NCBI GenBank assembly: GCA_027257055.1
Contig: JAPVLO010000059.1
Span: 2,356,001 to 2,420,000, forward strand
Reading direction: 5' to 3'
Source: Cephalopachus bancanus
Lineage: Eukaryota; Chordata; Mammalia; Primates; Tarsiidae
Length of the DNA stretch: 64,000 nucleotides
Shown: one piece after another, positions 59,291 to 64,000 of the stretch
Layout: each line of letters opens with the position of its first letter
Position numbering within the stretch: the stretch's first letter is position 1
Translations under genes and position numbers: made by a program
Notes under the pieces: generated by a model
Told to the model about the DNA's origin: nothing
What the model saw: only the letters and a program-made list of their open reading frames with translations
Databases searched by the model: none

Positions 59291-59818
59291 ATTAAATTCT
59301 CTTTTGGGGGTGGACCCTTGTAGTACACTCAAAATTTGTTCCTCTGGATCAAGTTTTCATCTGGAAGTTTTCAGAAGATTGTGGTACAATTCGCCGAAGG
59401 GAACCTCCCTAGTTGTGGCAAACAGGTGACTGGTTCTTCTACCATGACTGCATCTGCCCACACTATGCTGAGTGTTTAGTAGTTTTTGACCAGAAAAGGC
59501 ATGAGCCCCGTGCCCTACTCTTCCTATTCACCCTATCTCCCCCAAAGTGACTTTTTTTGGTTATTTGTTTTCCCAGATGAAAAAAGTCCTCAAAGGGAAA
59601 TATTTTTGCCAGTGTGGAAGAGGTGAAACAAAAAACGGCAGAAACTAAAAGGCATAAAAGTTGATGAGCTCAAAAACTGTTTGGAGCAGTGGAAAAAGCA
59701 TCTTGATAGGTGCATTGCATCAAATGGAGAGCACTTTGAAGGTGACTGAAAGTTAAACAAGAATAAATACACTATTTTTTTAATAAATAAATTCTGGGAT
59801 GGGGGGCTGCCCCTTGTA
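59291..59818 (+). pseudogene. Mariner (DD34D) transposase C-terminal relic with an extra terminus
   Basis: Across several frames the translation gives LEVFRRLW, then GDWFFYHDC around 59425-59451 (the second catalytic Asp is in the HD pair, codon 59446-59448), SPYLPQSDFF, FPQMKKVLKGKYF, VEEVKQK and finally a Cys/Trp-rich end (LKNCLEQWKKHLDRC, then SNGEHFEGD) with TGA at 59747. This is the C-terminal half of a mariner transposase, broken by at least four frameshifts. The 3' terminus follows at 59788-59818 (closing CCCCTTGTA). A similar terminus in the same orientation precedes the coding piece at 59291-59322 (ACCCTTGTA). The N-terminal DNA-binding domain is missing. Confidence 0.75.
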
Positions 59819-60394
59819 TGTATATATTTTTTATCTTTATTCAAGAGTTATATCTAACCTATTAAGTTTTTCTTTTAATCGATGTTTGGTTCTTTGAATT
59901 TTGTTAATTATCTTTATTATTGAACTTACATTACTTTCCTCTATTTTTCTTTCCTTCCTTGTTTCTTCAGATTTACAATGTTGCCATTTTTCTAGTTACT
60001 TGAGTCAAACATTGAGCTTACCAGGTTTCAGACTTTTGTGTTTTTCTCTTGGGTAACAAAAGCTATATATTGCCTTCAAAGTATTCCATTAGCTGTATCT
60101 CTCACCTACTGTGCTTTTATTATCACTCAGCTCTAAAATTTTGCTATTTCTGTTATCATTTCCTATTTAACCTGAGGGTTATTTCATAGTATGTCTTTTC
60201 ATTTCCAGACATATGGGATGTTTTTTGCTATCTTTTTGTTAATAATGTCTGATTTTATAGCACTGTAGTTGCAGAAAAGCACCTCTACATTGTTGATTTT
60301 TTAGAATTTGAGGTTTCCTTCCTGGCCCATTAAAAGATGAAGCTTGTGTCTAATGACATGCCTTCCAAATAAAATATATTCTGCCTTTTAAAAT

Positions 60395-60693
60395 TTTTTA
60401 AATTTTTTAAATTTTTTATTTTTGAGTCTGTCGCCCAGACTGGAGTGCAATAGACACTCCCAGTCACCACAGCCTCGACCTGCTGGGCTCCGGCGATCAA
60501 TCCTTCCGCCTCAGTCTTCCAAGTAGCGGGAAATGCAGGTGCGCGCTACCACACCCAGCTAATTTTTTTATTTATTGTAGAGATGAGGGCTCACCAAGTT
60601 GTCCAGGCGGGTCTCAAACCCGCGGGCTCAGGCAATCCACTCACCTCAGTCTCCCAAGGTGCGGGATTACAGGCTGAGCCACCGAGCTCGGCT
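60395..60693 (-). mobile_element. Derived-lineage Alu
   Basis: Bounded by TATTCTGCCTTTTAAAAT (60377-60394) and TATTCTGCCTTTTTAAAAT (60694-60712). The tail is (AAATTTTTT)-like. It has AGGTGCGGGATTACAGG and GGCTGAGCCACC and the B-box arm GCGGG, TTTGAGA, CCCGC. The right-arm hairpin is destroyed by several changes (GTGCAATAGACACTCCC). Confidence 0.92.
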
Positions 60694-61439
60694 TATTCTG
60701 CCTTTTTAAAATAAATTCTATATACATGATACATCAAATTGCTATCCAAATATCTATCTCCACTTTTTGTCTTCTTGCTTCATCAGTTTCTGAGAGAACT
60801 GTGTTAAATGTCTAACTACAATTGTTAAATCAATGTCAGATGTCATAAATTACTGTTTTCGATATCGTAAAGCTATATTATTACATGTACTTATGTTCCT
60901 GTTTTTTTTACTCCCTTGATCTTAGTGTTCCTTTTTCTTTTTTGTTCATATTTGACAAATACAACTTTTTCCATCACGTTACTTTAACTTGTATCCTTTT
61001 AAATGCTTTTTATTAATAAAATATTGTAATAGCATCTTGTTTTCTATTTATTAAAAAATCTGCTTGATAAGTTTAAGCCCCATACATTTATGCTAATTAT
61101 TCTTTGAGCTTATTTTGAACATCTTATTTCATCTTTTTGCTTGTTTTAATTTTTCTCCTTTCTACCTTCCACAGGTTAGGTCAGTTTTTTTTTTTCCCTG
61201 AGTAAGAAACTTATACGTGCTATTTTTATAATAATGATTATTCTTAGTCTATCCATTCTAATGCTCAGTATCTAAAAGCAGACCAATATATATGTCCTTA
61301 GCATATTCTGACCTCCTCTGATCTCTTTCAGATATACCCCATTCTTCCTTATGTCCTAATTTCTGTGTTGTTATAATTTTGAATAATTATTTATATGCTT
61401 TTTTTACCCCCTATTTTAACTATTTTTTACCCCCATTTT

Positions 61440-61566
61440 ACCTATTTGTAGACATGAAGTCTCACTATGTTGCCTAGGCTGGTCTAGAACTCCTGGACTC
61501 AAGCAATTCTCCTGCCCCAGCCTCTCAAATTGTTGGGATTATAGGTATAACCCACTGCACCCAACC
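61440..61566 (-). mobile_element. Alu monomer or partial old Alu
   Basis: About 127 bp of left-arm Alu text in reverse ('GAAGTCTCACTATGTTGCC', 'GGCTGGTCTAGAACTCCTGG', 'TTGTTGGGATTATAGG'), with no right arm. It may be a free left monomer (FLAM) or a truncated AluJ. Confidence 0.75.
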
Positions 61567-62077
61567 AATATTTGTATACTTTATAAAGCACATTTAAAAA
61601 AATTTTTAGTGGTGAATTTTCTGATTACCTACCCTGGATATTCCTGGAAACTAAAGTTGTTATTGCTTATTCATACAAAAATCACTAAATGCTTTACTTG
61701 TTTTCAGTTCATACATTTCATTTTTTCCTCCTGGATTCAATTTTTTTCTAGAATATATTCTTCAAAATTACTTTCAGAGATGGTCTATCTGTGGCAAACT
61801 ACAAAATTTTATACAGAATAATATCTTTATTCTACCCCCTCTCATTTAAATATCTTAATGTAAATAAAATCCTAAACTCAAAGTATGCCTGTCTTGACAC
61901 TTTTAAACTATTACTCCCTTGCCCTTTTTGCATTCTGGTGTTGCTATGAAGGAGAGTCCAATGACAATCATACTGCTGTTCACTGTAGAATGTTCTAGTT
62001 TTTAATCTCAAAATTCTTTGAGTTCTGCTAAGTCTCAAAGTGTTGTACTATGTGGTCTAAGTGTAGCAATATGTATA

Positions 62078-62425
62078 AGTTTCCTAAGGCTACCATAACA
62101 AAGTAGAACAAACTTGGGCCCGTGTTCCCTCAAAGGCTCTAGGGCAGAGTTCTTTCCTCCTTGCTTCTGGTGGTGGCCAACAATCCTTGGCAATCCTTGG
62201 TGTTCCTTGCATCATTCTAATCTTGCCCCCATCTTCACATGGCCTTCTCTGCCTGTCTTCTCTTCTTATAAGGACACAAGTCATTGAATTTGAGACCACC
62301 CTAATCCAGTATTACCTCATCTTAACTAATTTCATAACTATATCTGCAAAGACCATTTCTGAATGAGGTTACATTCTGAGGTTCCTTTGAGGGGGAGATT
62401 CAAACCACGAAAGACTGATATCTAC
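62078..62425 (-). mobile_element. MLT1-like solo LTR (ERVL-MaLR)
   Basis: 'GTTTCCTAAGGCTACCATAA', 'CATCTTCACATGGCCTTCTC', 'TTCTTATAAGGACACAAGTC' and 'ATGAGGTTACATTCTGAGG' follow the reverse complement of a MaLR LTR. TTGGCAATCC is repeated near 62180-62200. Confidence 0.72.
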
Positions 62426-62889
62426 TGTTTGGTAGCCCATAATCCATTTCCATATGAGGTCTTCAGTTTTCACTGCATTCTTTATATTCTTGGCCATTAG
62501 CTCTTCAAATATTTTCTGACTTCATTTTACTATTTTGCCTTTCGGAGAGTCTATCTTATGTTTCTATTTTTCCACTTCTCAACTCTCTTCTCAGTCTTCT
62601 CATAGCTTTATTTCTTTTTTATGCCTTTTAGGAGACAACCTCAATGCAAAAATTTTCTATTAATCCATCAATTAAGCCAGTTCTCAATGTTACATTTTGT
62701 GCTTATTTATTTTCATTTTCTCCTCTACCCCAGGCTACCTTGCCCCTCATTTCCCTCCTTCCCAGATACCACTTTTACCAACAAGCTCATATATTCCTAT
62801 TATATTTCTTCTCATGAGTCTGATCTCTTCACTATCCCTTCCCCTTGGATTGATTACCCAAACAATTCACAAAGCACCCTTTGTTTAGA

Positions 62890-63030
62890 GGAACCAAGAG
62901 TTCAAAGCACCTGCACCCAAGTCTTAGCTCTACCGCTCCCTTCCTGATCTTTCACAATTTATGACCTTCTTACCTTCAGGTACTCTTCTCTGAAAATAGT
63001 AGATAATAGAGTATGGAAAGCACATCTCAC
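62890..63030 (+). mobile_element. Possible MIR
   Basis: 'CCAAGTCTTAGCTCTACCGC' followed by 'TTACCTTCAGGTACTCTTC' has MIR order, but the match is weak. Confidence 0.33.
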
Positions 63031-64000
63031 TATGTCTGCAACATGATGTAGGTGCCCCCAAATACTAATATTTTTAATTCTCTCTACCCAAATCCATTTC
63101 TACTTCTTCTTTCATTGTGGTAAAATTCTGCCCATTTGTGCTGTTAGTAGACATATTTCCTCAAGTTCAGTGGAGAAGAAAAATATTCCAGGAACTATAA
63201 AAGGGACAAAAGTATGGAAAAGGATAAGGGTCAATAAAGTTTGATAGGAAAATTCATGCATCTCTAGGATCTGAAACTGTCTGCAGGACTGAGATAAATA
63301 TTAAATACTTTCCTCTCACATGAAAAAGGCAGAAAGCAATTTTATTTTAAGCCAAAGTAAAACTGCTGAATCTTTTCTACCAAACAGAAAGTCTAGATGT
63401 ACCAACATTCTGTTGGATTTTCAGGGGAAAATCATCTGCAGGAAACTGTCTCTTAGCAAATATGGAGATGAGGACTTCCGGAATCCAGAGAAGCAAGCAC
63501 TGGGTTAGGGACCTCATTCCAAGATTTAGACCCTTAGACTTACTAGTAGTCGTTAGCCAAAAAAGAAATACAAGGAATTTGGTTCACTCCAGAAACGGAG
63601 ATGGAACCCTGCTATCTATTTATAAACAACAGAAGCAGGTATAATAATGAAAACCAAGGTCTTCTATTTCTAGCCAATAATTTTTTCTTTTTATTCCTTC
63701 TAATAAGTTATTTTATTTGGAACTAAAAATATGTGACTTCAAGTTATTTGATGAGTCTCTATTTCCCACTTTTTCAGCCATAAAAGGTAGCCTCTTGCTA
63801 CCTCCTTCCTATAACCTATTTGGACCCTGTCTCTGCCTCCTATAACCTGCCTCTACCTGTCTGTCTCCTATCATTATCACCAGCTAGTAGCATCACATTA
63901 TTTTTAGAACTGTCTTCAAAATTTAATAAACTGAAAAGAGGCAGTGACAAGAACTCTACTGTTCTTTTCTGTGTGACTCAGTGGATTTTATCAGTTATTT
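63031..64000. other. Unassigned sequence to the window end
   Basis: Overlapping frames at 63320-63508 and 63462-63644 have no recognisable domain. A pyrimidine-rich part near 63800-63880 repeats CCTATAACCT and CTGTCTC-like words. Confidence 0.4.

Larger units (their letters stand above)
59850..62620 (-). mobile_element. L1M/HAL1-like remnants, antisense, with three insertions
   Basis: 'TTTGAATTTTGTTAATTATC', 'GAGGGTTATTTCATAGTATG', 'CCATTAAAAGATGAAGCTTG', 'TAGCTCTTCAAATATTTTCT' and 'CTCAACTCTCTTCTCAGTC' read as antisense old LINE-1 coding sequence, ORF2 first and ORF1-like towards the right. An Alu (60395), an Alu monomer (61440) and an LTR (62078) interrupt it. Precise subfamily cannot be set by eye; the right end is the least certain. 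Confidence 0.5.

Noticed and set aside
62621..62947. 108-codon frame rich in Pro, Phe and Ser
   Set aside because: The composition follows the pyrimidine-rich DNA; no domain is visible and a second frame overlaps it.

Overview
The window is AT-rich primate nuclear DNA. It looks intergenic or deep-intronic: I see no intact gene, no convincing exon and no structured RNA gene. The only recognisable host coding sequence is a broken processed copy of NMT1 (41604-42736). The rest is a stack of transposable elements of different ages with stretches of unassigned sequence between them.

Organism. Dimeric Alu elements, MER1, MER5A, MER20 and Tigger relics, MIR and L2 show a primate. At least seven Alu copies share a sequence that matches none of the human or Old/New World monkey AluJ, S or Y subfamilies, nor the strepsirrhine types as I remember them. 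Marks are a one-base-shorter A-box region, 'AAAGGCGCGGG' where other Alus have 'AAAGTGCTGGG', a linker reading 'CTACAATAAATC', and a right arm with a near-perfect hairpin. Four copies of a LINE-1 3' end also differ from human L1PA ends. By elimination I infer a tarsier; this is inference, not proof.

Layout. 0.7-2.7 kb: a Tigger3-like DNA transposon split by a MER1 element. 3.1-5.1 kb: three lineage-specific L1 3' ends, one of them only about 60 bp long. 5-12 kb: mostly unassigned, with MIR, L2 and one old Alu. 13-20 kb: dense Alu insertions (five copies, one head-to-head inverted pair), L1M, MER20, MER5A, L2 and two MER58-like hAT relics. 20-22 kb: an inverted pair of an unassigned 230-bp repeat. 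24-26.5 kb: MER1, an LTR, L2 and the fourth L1 end. 29.4-30.1 kb: a MIR split by an unrecognised retrocopy. 31-32 kb: LTR candidate and L1M. 33.5-36 kb: MIRs. 36-38.6 kb: second inverted Alu pair in L1M, then a Tigger2-type element. 39.5-43.4 kb: MIR, L2, the NMT1 retrocopy and an MLT1-like LTR. 43.4-53.6 kb: unusually repeat-poor. 53.6-64 kb: solo LTRs, long antisense L1M/HAL1-like remnants, a mariner relic and two more Alu pieces.

Nothing here works as a gene set. The value of the window is as a record of insertion order: L2 and MIR first, then DNA transposons and LTRs, then the derived Alu and L1 lineages, whose target-site duplications are still readable. All family names come from memory of consensus sequences; boundaries are read by eye and are good to about 5-30 bases unless a duplication fixes them.
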